Shown piece by piece: positions 35,674 to 43,908 of a stretch of 64,000 bases of DNA. Origin of the DNA: Rhizobium sp. Root1334 (GTDB taxonomy: Bacteria > Pseudomonadota > Alphaproteobacteria > Rhizobiales > Rhizobiaceae); contig NZ_LMEY01000001.1 in NCBI RefSeq assembly GCF_001426665.1, positions 747,000 through 810,999 of the forward strand. The letters run 5' to 3'. Position numbers and translations under genes: made by a program. Numbering within the stretch: the first letter of the stretch is position 1; each line of letters opens with the position of its first letter. The notes under the pieces were generated by a model. The model saw only the letters and a program-made list of their open reading frames with translations, was not told the origin of the DNA and did not search any database.

Positions 35674-35720
35674 GGTCGGGCTCCTGTCTGAACGCCGAGC
35701 GTTCGAGGGGCCTTTCTAGC

Positions 35721-35800
35721 TCACCGACGTGTAAAGCGCATCCAGATTCCGGCTGAAGCGAGCTTGACCAGAGCAAGCAGTTTTCATTGTACTTTCCGAA
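35721..35800 (-). mobile_element. Remnant of transposase 3' end, copy B
   Basis: Reads ALVKLASAGIWMRFTRR and a stop on the minus strand; the first 65 bases are about 86% identical by eye to copy A. A one-base difference puts its upstream part in another frame, so it is degenerate. Confidence 0.6.
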
Positions 35801-35825
35801 GCGGGTGCGACCGCACGGAAGCCCT

Positions 35826-36179
35826 CTAGCATTGGAAGCCGAAAATCGCAGATCTTATCGGAAAGGCATGCTGTTCGCGCGGCATGCGCGCTCTGGGGCG
35901 TTGAGATCGCTTTTCACCCTCGATAACGTGGATGTAGCAAATGAACGCCTCATCCGCGGCCCGCATCAAAGCGTCAGGGACCACATCCGCCGGCCCGGCT
36001 CCCTGGAGAGCATCCAGGCAGGCCTCAAGTGCATTTGTGTAGGCACCGCCAGCGGTCGATGGCCATTGGTGAATCAGCATCGCCGCCGCATCATCGACGG
36101 ATTCGACCATTTTGTATCGCTCTCCAACACCCATGAGCAGCCAAAGTGGAGGAAAATGGCGCGACTTGTCCGGACTCAT
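35826..36179 (-). CDS. DUF982 protein
   Basis: Member of a small protein family widespread in Rhizobiales, function unknown. The ATG at 36177-36179 gives 117 residues. The DUF982 pattern is visible: an N-terminal FPPLWLLMGVGERYKMVESVDDAAAML (in parts), WPSTAGGAYTNALEACLDAL and a C-terminal ADEAFICYIHVIE. About 25 extra C-terminal residues look unrelated to the family and read towards the transposase scar, so the end may be altered. Confidence 0.75.
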   Translation of the reverse strand: MSPDKSRHFPPLWLLMGVGERYKMVESVDDAAAMLIHQWPSTAGGAYTNALEACLDALQGAGPADVVPDALMRAADEAFICYIHVIEGEKRSQRPRARMPREQHAFPIRSAIFGFQC

Positions 36180-36195
36180 GACACAATTCCTCGCG

Positions 36196-36223
36196 TTGCG
36201 TTTGTATATTAGCAAATACGCAA
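36196..36223. promoter_or_regulatory. Inverted repeat upstream of DUF982 gene
   Basis: TTGCGTTTG (36196-36204) faces CAAATACGCAA (36213-36223), with TTGTATAT (36202-36209) in the middle. The arms resemble the TTGCGTAC/TTGTATAC units of the hydroxyproline promoters. It lies 17 bases before the DUF982 start. Confidence 0.45.
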
Positions 36224-36362
36224 GAAACATTCCAGTTAAGCCGGGGGCGCGCTGCCGCTGCTTATCCAACAATCCGGGTTAGGCTGCGCATCCGGTCCGG
36301 CCCCAAGCAAAACGATTGTGTAGAAAGAAGCCGTCGCAAAGAAATGCAACGCATCTGCGGAG

Positions 36363-36397
36363 GGTGTGGAAGCGTTTCCGGACAACGCTTCCACACC
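36363..36397 (-). terminator. Hairpin after the dihydroxyacetone kinase gene
   Basis: GGTGTGGAAGCG and CGCTTCCACACC form a perfect 12-bp stem with an eleven-base loop, 8 bases after the kinase stop on the minus strand. No T-run is present. It probably ends the transporter-kinase operon. Confidence 0.6.
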
Positions 36398-36404
36398 GGT
36401 AGAC

Positions 36405-38024
36405 TTAAGCCGCCAGATGTTCAAACAGCCGTGCCACCGCCTCCGCACCAGGATCGATATGACCTTCGAGTTGTTTCGCATTGATATAGGCGGCTCGTCC
36501 GGCCTTGGCCTTGAGCATGGTGGCCGTGAGGTTCGCGCCAGCGCGTGCGGCCGCGGCCGCCGGTTTGAAACCCTTCTCAAGCGCATCGAGCGCCGGTGAA
36601 AGTGCGTCCACCATCGTCCGGTCGCCGAGGTGGGCACCGCCGATTTCCTGCATACGGGCAAGTCCCGCCTTTAGTGAATCGGCCATCGGCAGACCGCTTG
36701 AGGCGGCATCACCGGCGGCCGCAAAGAAGATGGCGAGCAGAACACCGGACGATCCGCCCATCGTCTGGCTCAATTCCTGGCCGATGGCGCGATAAAGCTG
36801 GGTGTGATCCGAGAGCGGCATGCGGTCGATGGCATTGATGAGCGCGCGCGCAGCGCCTGCGAGCGTGGATCCTGTGTCGCCGTCACCGGATTTGGCATCC
36901 AGCGCGTTCAGATCCTCTTCGGCCGAGATCAATACCTTGCAGCAATTGATCAGGAAGTCGCGCGTCTCCTGATGGTTGGACGGTTGGGGTGTGATCGGTG
37001 TCAGTCCGTCCGGCAGCATTTCGATCCGGATGGGTTTGACGGCCGACAAGCCAGGCCAGGCCGCCATCGTAACCGGTGCGCCCAATGCCTCTATGTCCGC
37101 CTCGTCGGCTGGATAGAGCGAGATGGAAAAGCCCTGCATGTCGAGGGATGTCATCATCGGCGCCGGTCCGACGACATGGGAAATCCGGTTGCCGATCGAC
37201 GAAGCGATCAGTTCGTGGGTCAGCACCGACATTTCGAGGGCGGAGGTGCCACCAAGATTATTGATCAGCGCAACATGCGGCCTATCCTCGATGGCCGCGG
37301 CCAGTTTGCTGACGACTGCTCCCATCGCCGTTCTTGCATCGACAAATGCGATCTGTTCCACACCGGCTTCCCCATGGATACCGAGCCCCAGCTCGGCCAT
37401 ACCGGCAGGAATACGATCTTCCTTCGGCGAGCCAGGAACCGTGCACGTGTCCAGCGACATGCCGATACTTTTTGCTCCAGTGATCACGCGCCGGGCAGCG
37501 GCCGTTACCGTTTCGAGATCCGCGCCTGCCTGCGCAAGCGCGCCCGCGATCTTGTGGACGAAGAGCGTTCCCGCCACGCCGCGCGCCTGCGGCAGGTCGG
37601 GCAGAGCAACGTCATCGCCAACGATGACCATGTTGACATTCAGGCCAAAAGCGCGCGCGCGCTCAGCCGCCAATCCGAAGTTCAGCCGGTCACCGGTATA
37701 GTTCTTGACGATCAACAGACATCCAGCCGGACCTGTGACAGCCAGAATGCCGGCGAGAACCGCATCGACACTCGGCGAGGCGAAGACGTCGCCACACACG
37801 GCCGCGGTCAGCATTCCCTTGCCGACGAAACCGGCATGCGCCGGCTCGTGTCCAGAGCCTCCGCCGGATACCAGCGCCACCTGCGACTTGTCCCAATCGC
37901 CGCGCAGAACCACGCGAATATGCGGATAGCCGTCAAGACGCACCAAAGAGCCGCCGCTGACGGCCAGCAGACCATCGATCGCCTCGGTGACCACGTCTTC
38001 CCGCTTGTTGATGAACTGTGCCAT
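36405..38024 (-). CDS. ATP-dependent dihydroxyacetone kinase, two-domain
   Basis: Phosphorylates dihydroxyacetone or a similar short keto sugar with ATP. The 539-residue protein joins a DhaK domain (SGGGSGHEPAHAGFVGKGML; His217 in GIHGEAG for covalent substrate binding) to a DhaL domain (metal-binding Asp376, Asp381 and Asp383 in DAKSGDGDTGST). This is the single-chain form, not the PTS-dependent one. A GGGAG site lies 5 bases ahead of the ATG. It is last in the operon with a sugar-type ABC importer, so its substrate probably enters by that route. Confidence 0.93.
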   Translation of the reverse strand: MAQFINKREDVVTEAIDGLLAVSGGSLVRLDGYPHIRVVLRGDWDKSQVALVSGGGSGHEPAHAGFVGKGMLTAAVCGDVFASPSVDAVLAGILAVTGPAGCLLIVKNYTGDRLNFGLAAERARAFGLNVNMVIVGDDVALPDLPQARGVAGTLFVHKIAGALAQAGADLETVTAAARRVITGAKSIGMSLDTCTVPGSPKEDRIPAGMAELGLGIHGEAGVEQIAFVDARTAMGAVVSKLAAAIEDRPHVALINNLGGTSALEMSVLTHELIASSIGNRISHVVGPAPMMTSLDMQGFSISLYPADEADIEALGAPVTMAAWPGLSAVKPIRIEMLPDGLTPITPQPSNHQETRDFLINCCKVLISAEEDLNALDAKSGDGDTGSTLAGAARALINAIDRMPLSDHTQLYRAIGQELSQTMGGSSGVLLAIFFAAAGDAASSGLPMADSLKAGLARMQEIGGAHLGDRTMVDALSPALDALEKGFKPAAAAARAGANLTATMLKAKAGRAAYINAKQLEGHIDPGAEAVARLFEHLAA

Positions 38025-38034
38025 ATCTGCTCCC

Positions 38035-39030
38035 TTACCCTAAGCGCATGCCGTCCGCGTCGAAATAGAGCGGCTTGTCCGGCTGGATTTTGACGATGTC
38101 TCCGCTCTTCAGCCTGGTATCGGCGTCGGTCACGGTGACGATGTCGTTTTTCTTGAATACCAAATGAAGGCGCGTCTGGTCGCCGAGATGCTCGACCCGT
38201 TTGACCAGTGCCTCCTGACCGTCGCCCTGGGTGATATGCTCAGGGCGCAAGCCGATGCTCACCGCTCCCGGCGGCGAGCCGGGGAACGTATCGGCGGCAA
38301 GCACATTGATCCGCGGCTGACCGAGCCTTGTCGCGGTGTAGAGGCTCACCGGCCGCTCATAGATTTCGCGCGGCGAGCCAAACTGCACCAGCCTGCCTTC
38401 GTGAAGAACGCCGATATGGGTCGCCATCGTCATCGCCTCGATCTGGTCGTGGGTGACGTAAAGCAAGGTGGCACCCGAATTGGCTTGGATACTCTTGAGT
38501 TCGATGCGCAGATCGGCCCGCAGCTTGGCGTCGAGAGAGCTGAGCGGTTCGTCCATGAGATAGATTTGCGGATTGCGCACCAGCGCCCGGCCGATCGAGA
38601 CGCGCTGCATCTCGCCGCCCGAAAGATTGGTCGCCTTGTTGTCGAGCTTGTGAGAAATCTGCAGCATCTCCGCGATCGATTTCACCTTGCGGTCGATATC
38701 TGCCTTCGAAGTCCTCAACAGAGGTGATTTCAACGGGAATTCGAGGTTCTGGCGCACGGTCAAATGCGGATAGAGAGAATATTGCTGAAACACCATCGCG
38801 ACATTGCGCTCGGCGGGCGTAAGGTCCCTGACGGAGCGGCCGGCAAAATAGATGTCGCCACTGTCCGGCTTGTCCAGACCCGATACCATGCGCAGCGCCG
38901 TGGTTTTCCCAGCGCCGGTCGGCCCCAGGAGAACGACGAAGGAACCGCCGGGGATCGTCAGGGACAGATTGTCGAGCGCCGCGTGGCCGGCAAATGTCTT
39001 CGTCACATTTTCAAGAACCACATCAACCAT
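38035..39030 (-). CDS. Carbohydrate ABC importer, ATP-binding subunit (second)
   Basis: UgpC/MalK-type ATPase of 331 residues from the ATG at 39028-39030, which overlaps the end of the first ATPase gene and has GAGGG 9 bases ahead. Walker A is GPTGAGKTT, the signature LSGGEMQRVSIGRAL, and Walker B YLMDEPLSSLD. A C-terminal regulatory OB-type domain follows. Two different ATPases in one operon suggest a heterodimer, as in the rhizobial glycerol transporter. It is followed by the kinase gene. Confidence 0.94.
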   Translation of the reverse strand: MVDVVLENVTKTFAGHAALDNLSLTIPGGSFVVLLGPTGAGKTTALRMVSGLDKPDSGDIYFAGRSVRDLTPAERNVAMVFQQYSLYPHLTVRQNLEFPLKSPLLRTSKADIDRKVKSIAEMLQISHKLDNKATNLSGGEMQRVSIGRALVRNPQIYLMDEPLSSLDAKLRADLRIELKSIQANSGATLLYVTHDQIEAMTMATHIGVLHEGRLVQFGSPREIYERPVSLYTATRLGQPRINVLAADTFPGSPPGAVSIGLRPEHITQGDGQEALVKRVEHLGDQTRLHLVFKKNDIVTVTDADTRLKSGDIVKIQPDKPLYFDADGMRLG

Positions 39031-40120
39031 GACGCAAGACCCTCTCATTGGCTTCAGACAGCAGCGCCTGCCCTTTCATATCGTCGAAGATGGTCAGCGT
39101 TTGCGGATCGAATTCAAGACCGATGATCTCGCCCGACGTTACGGACTGCTTCGCAGGCGTGCGTGCCTTGATCTCCCCGTTGGGTGTGGCCATCGTGACG
39201 ATCTGGGTCGTGCCGAGATATTCCGTGGCGAGCACCCGTCCGCGGTAGGCCGAGGCATCGGAAAAGCGGATGTGCTCCGGCCTGACCCCCAGCGTCAACT
39301 TTCCGCTGGCCCCCTGACGCGACAAGGGAACCGTAACCCGGTGTCCGGAAAGCTCGATGACATTGCTTCCGATACCGATCATGCCGTCAAAATCGAAGAA
39401 GTTCATCGCCGGGGAGCCGATGAACTTGGCCACGAATTTGGTGGCTGGCCAATCATAGATGTCCTGCGGCTTGCCGAACTGTTCAACGACGCCGTGGTTC
39501 ATGACGACGATCTTGTCGCCCATCTGCATCGCTTCAAGCTGATCATGGGTGACGTAAACCGTTGTCGCGCCGATGCGATCGTGAAGGGCGCGCAGCTCCT
39601 CGGCCATATGTTCGCGAAATTCCGCATCGAGGGCACCAAGGGGTTCGTCCATGAAAAAAGCCTTCGGCCGGCGCACGATGGCACGGCCAAGCGCAACGCG
39701 CTGGCGGTCACCGCCCGACAGCCCGCCGACCGGCCGGTCGAGAATATTCTCGATCTTGAGGATACGCGCCACCTCTTCCACCCGCGTTTTCGCCTCGGCG
39801 CGAGACATTCCCTGGCTCAGCAGCGGATAGGAAATGTTCTTGCGTACATTCATATGCGGATAGAGCGCGAACATCTGGAAGACGAAGGCAATATCGCGTT
39901 GACTTGCCGGCTTCATGCCGACTTCCTCGCCATCGATATAGATTTCACCGCTGGTCGGCAGTTCGAGGCCCGCCATCATGCGCAACGTTGTGGTCTTGCC
40001 GCAACCCGACGGTCCAAGCAACATGAAGAACTCGCCGTCCTCCACGGTGAACGAGGAGGACTGGACAGCAGTGAATGCTCCGAACTCCTTGCGCACATTC
40101 TGAATTCTGATCTGTGCCAT
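39023..40120 (-). CDS. Carbohydrate ABC importer, ATP-binding subunit (first)
   Basis: UgpC/MalK-type ATPase of 365 residues starting at ATG 40118-40120 (MAQIRIQNVRKEF), 2 bases after the small membrane protein stop. Walker A is GPSGCGKTT, the signature LSGGDRQRVALGRAI, Walker B FFMDEPLGALD, and the switch His is in YVTHDQLEAM. A C-terminal OB-type domain follows. It overlaps the second ATPase gene by 8 bases. Confidence 0.95.
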   Translation of the reverse strand: MAQIRIQNVRKEFGAFTAVQSSSFTVEDGEFFMLLGPSGCGKTTTLRMMAGLELPTSGEIYIDGEEVGMKPASQRDIAFVFQMFALYPHMNVRKNISYPLLSQGMSRAEAKTRVEEVARILKIENILDRPVGGLSGGDRQRVALGRAIVRRPKAFFMDEPLGALDAEFREHMAEELRALHDRIGATTVYVTHDQLEAMQMGDKIVVMNHGVVEQFGKPQDIYDWPATKFVAKFIGSPAMNFFDFDGMIGIGSNVIELSGHRVTVPLSRQGASGKLTLGVRPEHIRFSDASAYRGRVLATEYLGTTQIVTMATPNGEIKARTPAKQSVTSGEIIGLEFDPQTLTIFDDMKGQALLSEANERVLRHG

Positions 40121-40122
40121 GG

Positions 40123-40311
40123 TTACTCCGGAAAATGACTGACGATGATGAACATCACGGTGCCCACCAGGGTGACGATGAAGGACGCGGAGTACAGCGA
40201 CAGGGCGAATGGTTGCATCAGCATGAACACACCGAGCGCGATGAGGATCGATGCGACCATCTCCCAGGCGCCGCGCCTGAACCCGCGCAATCCCTTTATG
40301 AATTCCGTCAT
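40123..40311 (-). CDS. Small two-segment membrane protein of ABC operon
   Basis: A 62-residue protein, MTEFIKGLRGFRRGAW and onward, with a basic N-terminus and two hydrophobic stretches (about residues 17-36 and 41-58) that should form a membrane hairpin. The ATG overlaps the permease stop by four bases, and the next ATPase gene starts 2 bases after its stop, so it is firmly within the operon. It was not recognised as a known family and does not resemble the DUF2160 protein of glycerol transporters. A role as an accessory subunit is inferred from context. Confidence 0.8.
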   Translation of the reverse strand: MTEFIKGLRGFRRGAWEMVASILIALGVFMLMQPFALSLYSASFIVTLVGTVMFIIVSHFPE

Positions 40312-41249
40312 TTGCGGACAGCTCCAAATGTAATGCCGCGCAGCAGGTGCTTGCGAAGGACAATCGTGAAAATCATGACGGGCACGAGAAACAGCGTCGC
40401 GCCTGCGGCCACTGCTGGCCAATCCTGACCGCCGACACCGATGATGGTTGGAATGAAAGGTGGCGCGGTCTGGGCCGTGCCCGAGGTCAGGAGAACGGCG
40501 AAGGCATATTCGTTCCAGGCAAAGATCAGGCAGAAGATTGCCGTCGATGCGATGCCGGTCATGGCCTGCGGCAGGACGACCTTGTAAAACGCCTGGAAGC
40601 GCGTGTAGCCGTCGATCAGCGCCGCCTCTTCGTACTCGATCGGAATCTCGTCGATAAACCCCTTGAGGAGCCACACCGCCAGCGACAGGTTGACGGCCGT
40701 GTAGAGCAGGATCATGCCGGCATGAGTGTCATTCAGCCCGAGAGACCGGAACATCAGGAAGATCGGGATGGCGACGGCGATCGGCGGCATCATGCGCGTC
40801 GACAGGATGAAGAACAGCAGATCATCCTTGAGCGGAACCTTGAAGCGCGAGAAGGCATAGGCCGCTGCCGTGCCCAGCACGATGCACAGAACGGTCGAGC
40901 CGAAACCGATGATCATCGAATTCGAAAACCGCTCCAGGAAGCGCGATGGCCCGGCAATCACGAAACCATCCTTGCGCACGATACGGTCATACCAGGTGTT
41001 GGGTTCGCCGAGCTCCTTCAAATCCTGCTCCGTCGCCCGGGTGCGGGTAGTGAACAGGTTGACATAACCTTCAAGGGTTGGCTGGAAGACGGTCTTGGGC
41101 GGATAGGCGATGGCATCTGACGGTGACTTGAAGCTCGTCGCGATGATCCATAGGAGTGGCAGGATCGTGATCAGGGCATAGATAACGACAAGCGTTCCGG
41201 CAGCCCATTTCTGACGAACGGAAGGTTCTGTAACGGAATAGCTGCTCAT
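40308..41249 (-). CDS. Carbohydrate ABC importer, permease subunit (MalG type)
   Basis: Inner-membrane permease of 313 residues from ATG 41247-41249, which overlaps the previous permease stop (ATGA). About six membrane segments are present. The coupling motif is EYEEAALIDGYTRFQAFYKVVLPQA, in parts around residue 200. A large periplasmic loop after the first segment is rich in charged residues. It pairs with the permease upstream. Confidence 0.94.
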   Translation of the reverse strand: MSSYSVTEPSVRQKWAAGTLVVIYALITILPLLWIIATSFKSPSDAIAYPPKTVFQPTLEGYVNLFTTRTRATEQDLKELGEPNTWYDRIVRKDGFVIAGPSRFLERFSNSMIIGFGSTVLCIVLGTAAAYAFSRFKVPLKDDLLFFILSTRMMPPIAVAIPIFLMFRSLGLNDTHAGMILLYTAVNLSLAVWLLKGFIDEIPIEYEEAALIDGYTRFQAFYKVVLPQAMTGIASTAIFCLIFAWNEYAFAVLLTSGTAQTAPPFIPTIIGVGGQDWPAVAAGATLFLVPVMIFTIVLRKHLLRGITFGAVRK

Positions 41250-42193
41250 CTTTGCTTCACCTTGTTCAGGGCTTTGACGTAGATCGACGCGAGGCCGAAG
41301 ACTGTCACGAAAAGGATGACCGCGTAGGCCGACGCATATCCAGTGCGCCACTTTTCGAAGGCTTCCCGCTTAAGGTTGATGGACGTCAGTTCCGTGATCG
41401 ACCCAGGCCCTCCCCCCGTCAGCTGAACCACGAGGTCGAACATCTTGAAGTTCTCGATGCCCCGGAAGAGAACTGCAAGCATCAGGAACGGCAGCACCAT
41501 CGGAATGGTGATCGTCCAGAACTGCCGCCATTTGCTGGCGCGGTCGCACTCGGCCGCCTCGTAGATGCTGCTGGGGATGGAACGCAGGCCCGCCAGGCAG
41601 ATCAGCATGACGAACGGCGTCCACATCCAGGTATCGACAATGACAATCGCCCAAGGGGCGAGCGAGACGTCGCCGATCATCGAAAAGGCGGAAGGGTCCG
41701 TACCAGTGAGATAACCGACCGCGTAATTGAACAGGCCGATTTGCGGCTGGTAGAGGAATGTCCAGAAATTGCCGACCACCGCGGGGCTCAACATCATCGG
41801 CAGGACGATGACCGTCGTCCACAGGTCGTTGCCGCGAAATTTCTTGTTGATCAGATAGGCCAGCGCGAAGCCGATCAGCACCTGCAGGACGATAGTCCAG
41901 ATCAGGAAATGCGCCGTCGCCTGCATCGTCTGCCAGATATCCCCGTCCGTGAGGACGCTGATGTAATTTTTCAGCCCGACAAACTGAACCTCGGCATTGG
42001 GGCGGTTGACCCGGAAATTGGTAAAGCTCAGCCGCACTGTCCATATCAAGGGAAAGATGTTGACGGCGAGCAGCAGGAAGATTGATGGCGCCACGAACAG
42101 CCAGGCGATCGCTCTATCGGAGAGCCCTTGGCTGCGTTTGGACACGACAGGCGACGTTTCGCCCACGGCCCGGTCGGCCGATGAATCGAGCAT
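41246..42193 (-). CDS. Carbohydrate ABC importer, permease subunit (MalF type)
   Basis: Inner-membrane permease of 315 residues with six membrane segments. The coupling motif reads IYEAAECDRASKWRQFWTITIP. An AGGGG site lies 8 bases ahead of the ATG. It follows the binding-protein gene, from which a stem-loop separates it. Confidence 0.94.
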   Translation of the reverse strand: MLDSSADRAVGETSPVVSKRSQGLSDRAIAWLFVAPSIFLLLAVNIFPLIWTVRLSFTNFRVNRPNAEVQFVGLKNYISVLTDGDIWQTMQATAHFLIWTIVLQVLIGFALAYLINKKFRGNDLWTTVIVLPMMLSPAVVGNFWTFLYQPQIGLFNYAVGYLTGTDPSAFSMIGDVSLAPWAIVIVDTWMWTPFVMLICLAGLRSIPSSIYEAAECDRASKWRQFWTITIPMVLPFLMLAVLFRGIENFKMFDLVVQLTGGGPGSITELTSINLKREAFEKWRTGYASAYAVILFVTVFGLASIYVKALNKVKQR

Positions 42194-42226
42194 GGTATTC
42201 CCCTAAATCAGAAGCAGCATAGTTCG

Positions 42227-42255
42227 CAGGACCGGCTGGCAACCAACCGGTCCTG
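42227..42255 (-). promoter_or_regulatory. Intercistronic stem-loop after binding-protein gene
   Basis: CAGGACCGG (42227-42235) pairs with CCGGTCCTG (42247-42255). It sits between the binding-protein stop and the first permease, as does the stem-loop in the hydroxyproline transporter. It is likely to raise the yield of the binding protein over the permeases. Confidence 0.6.
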
Positions 42256-42296
42256 CACAGACACCCGGAACCGCGGGGAGGTCACGCGGTCAGCGT

Positions 42297-43634
42297 CTAG
42301 TACTTGCCTTCGTCTTCGAAGATCGTCTTCCAGTCATCGACAAGACCATCAAGCGCTTCCTTGGCGGTGCCCTGCCCGGCAATGACGTAGTTGTGGAAGC
42401 GTTTCTGCGACGCCTGCAGCAGCGAGGCATAGGACGGCTCGGCCCAGAAATCCTTCACGATTGCCATGGAATCAAGGAAGGTCTGGGCATAGGGCTGGCT
42501 TTTGGCAAAACCCGGATCCTCGACCACCGCGCGCAGCGCCGAATACCCACCCAGCTGCCACCACTTGGCCTGGACGTCAGGCTGGGCGAACCACTTGATG
42601 TATTCAAGGGCTGCATCCTGCTTTTCGGAAACAGCAACCACCGAGATGCCCTGTCCGCCAAGCTGAGCGAACTGCTTGCCATCCGGCCCCGCCGGGTTGG
42701 GGAAGTAGCCGGACTTGTCGCCACCGACATTGGGGTCAGCATTGATGCCAGGCCAGGTGAAGGCGAAGTTCATCTGCAGCGCCACCTGGCCGGATTTATA
42801 GGCGTCGATGTTCTCCGACATATAGGCGTCGGATGATCCGGGAGGAGCGCAGCAATTGTAGAGCTCCTTGTAGAACTCCAGTCCTTTTACCGATTTGTCG
42901 GAATTGACATATCCGTCGAGTTCGTAGGGCTTGTCCGGGTTCTGGTATTCGAAGCCGTAGCTGTAGAGCACGTCCATTGCGCCCATGGTGATGCCTTCGG
43001 AGCCGCGTTCGGTATAGATCGCGGCGCCATACACGGTCTTTCCGTCAATCACGCGGCCCTGGAAGAATTCCGCGATGTGCTTCAGTTCTTCGAAGGTTTT
43101 CGGAACAGCAAGATCGTGGCCATATTTCTGCTTGAACTCGGCCTGCAGCTCGGGCCGCGAGAACCAGTCCTTACGGTAGCTCCAGCCGACGACATCGCCG
43201 AAAGCGGGAAGCGCCCAGTAGTTCGGCGTTCCCTTGGGCCATTCGGAATAGCCCGTGACGGTTGCCGGAATGAAGTCGCTCATCTTGATGCCTTCTTTGT
43301 CGAAGAAGTCATTGAGCTTCACATACTGGCCATTTTCTGCCGCGCCGCCGATCCACTGACTGTCACCGATCATCAGATCGCACAGCTTGCCGCCGGAATT
43401 CAGCTCGTTGAGCATGCGGTCTGCGAAGTTTGGCCAGGGAACGAATTCGAAGCTCATTTTATGGCCGGACTTGGCCTCAAAATCCTTGCTGAGCGCTACC
43501 AGCGCATTGGCCGGATCCCAGGCAGCCCAGCACAAGGTCAAGTCTTCCGCCTGAGCCGATGTTGCCGCTCCCAGCGACATCAGTCCGGTCACGACGCCGG
43601 CCGCTAATGCCGATTTCAGATATGAACGTGGCAT
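42297..43634 (-). CDS. Carbohydrate-binding periplasmic protein of ABC importer
   Basis: Family 1 extracellular solute-binding protein, 445 residues. It has a signal peptide ending TSAQAED and family features such as LTLCWAAWDPANALVALSKDFE, PWPNFADRMLNEL and a C-terminal EAALDGLV-like KEALDGLVDDWKTIFED. Several Cys and Trp residues mark it as unlike standard maltose-binding proteins. A GGAGGAG ribosome site precedes the ATG. It is first in the operon and divergent from a LacI-type gene. Confidence 0.94.
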   Translation of the reverse strand: MPRSYLKSALAAGVVTGLMSLGAATSAQAEDLTLCWAAWDPANALVALSKDFEAKSGHKMSFEFVPWPNFADRMLNELNSGGKLCDLMIGDSQWIGGAAENGQYVKLNDFFDKEGIKMSDFIPATVTGYSEWPKGTPNYWALPAFGDVVGWSYRKDWFSRPELQAEFKQKYGHDLAVPKTFEELKHIAEFFQGRVIDGKTVYGAAIYTERGSEGITMGAMDVLYSYGFEYQNPDKPYELDGYVNSDKSVKGLEFYKELYNCCAPPGSSDAYMSENIDAYKSGQVALQMNFAFTWPGINADPNVGGDKSGYFPNPAGPDGKQFAQLGGQGISVVAVSEKQDAALEYIKWFAQPDVQAKWWQLGGYSALRAVVEDPGFAKSQPYAQTFLDSMAIVKDFWAEPSYASLLQASQKRFHNYVIAGQGTAKEALDGLVDDWKTIFEDEGKY

Positions 43635-43792
43635 GAAATCTCCTCCCTAGTGACACTCCGACCTCCATCGGCACGTGTCTGAACGCTCTTGGCGAGCACA
43701 ACTAAGGCCAGCCCAGCGGACAAGCCCTCCCTCCAACACCCGGCTTCGCAGTCTGTCGACCGCCTTCGCCGCCGTCGTTGGCATGGTATAAC

Positions 43793-43808
43793 TGAGGTGC
43801 GCACCTCA
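43793..43808. promoter_or_regulatory. Palindromic LacI-type operator O1
   Basis: TGAGGTGCGCACCTCA is a perfect 16-bp palindrome with the central CG usual for LacI-family sites. It lies in the divergent region between the binding-protein and LacI genes. Confidence 0.85.
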
Positions 43809-43822
43809 GTGCAAGATGATTT

Positions 43823-43838
43823 TGAGGTGCGCACTTCA
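43823..43838. promoter_or_regulatory. Palindromic LacI-type operator O2
   Basis: TGAGGTGCGCACTTCA differs from O1 by one base. The two centres are 30 bases apart, about three helical turns, so two dimers would bind on the same face of the DNA. Confidence 0.85.
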
Positions 43839-43908
43839 ATTTCTTGCTTTTTTGCGCAGACTGATGGAAAACAGGATCGGGCCAATGCGTAAGAACGGAA
43901 GACTATAG

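Noticed and set aside
38852-40138. 428-codon plus-strand frame opposite the ABC ATPase genes
   Set aside because: It is the shadow of two ATPase genes with intact Walker motifs on the other strand.
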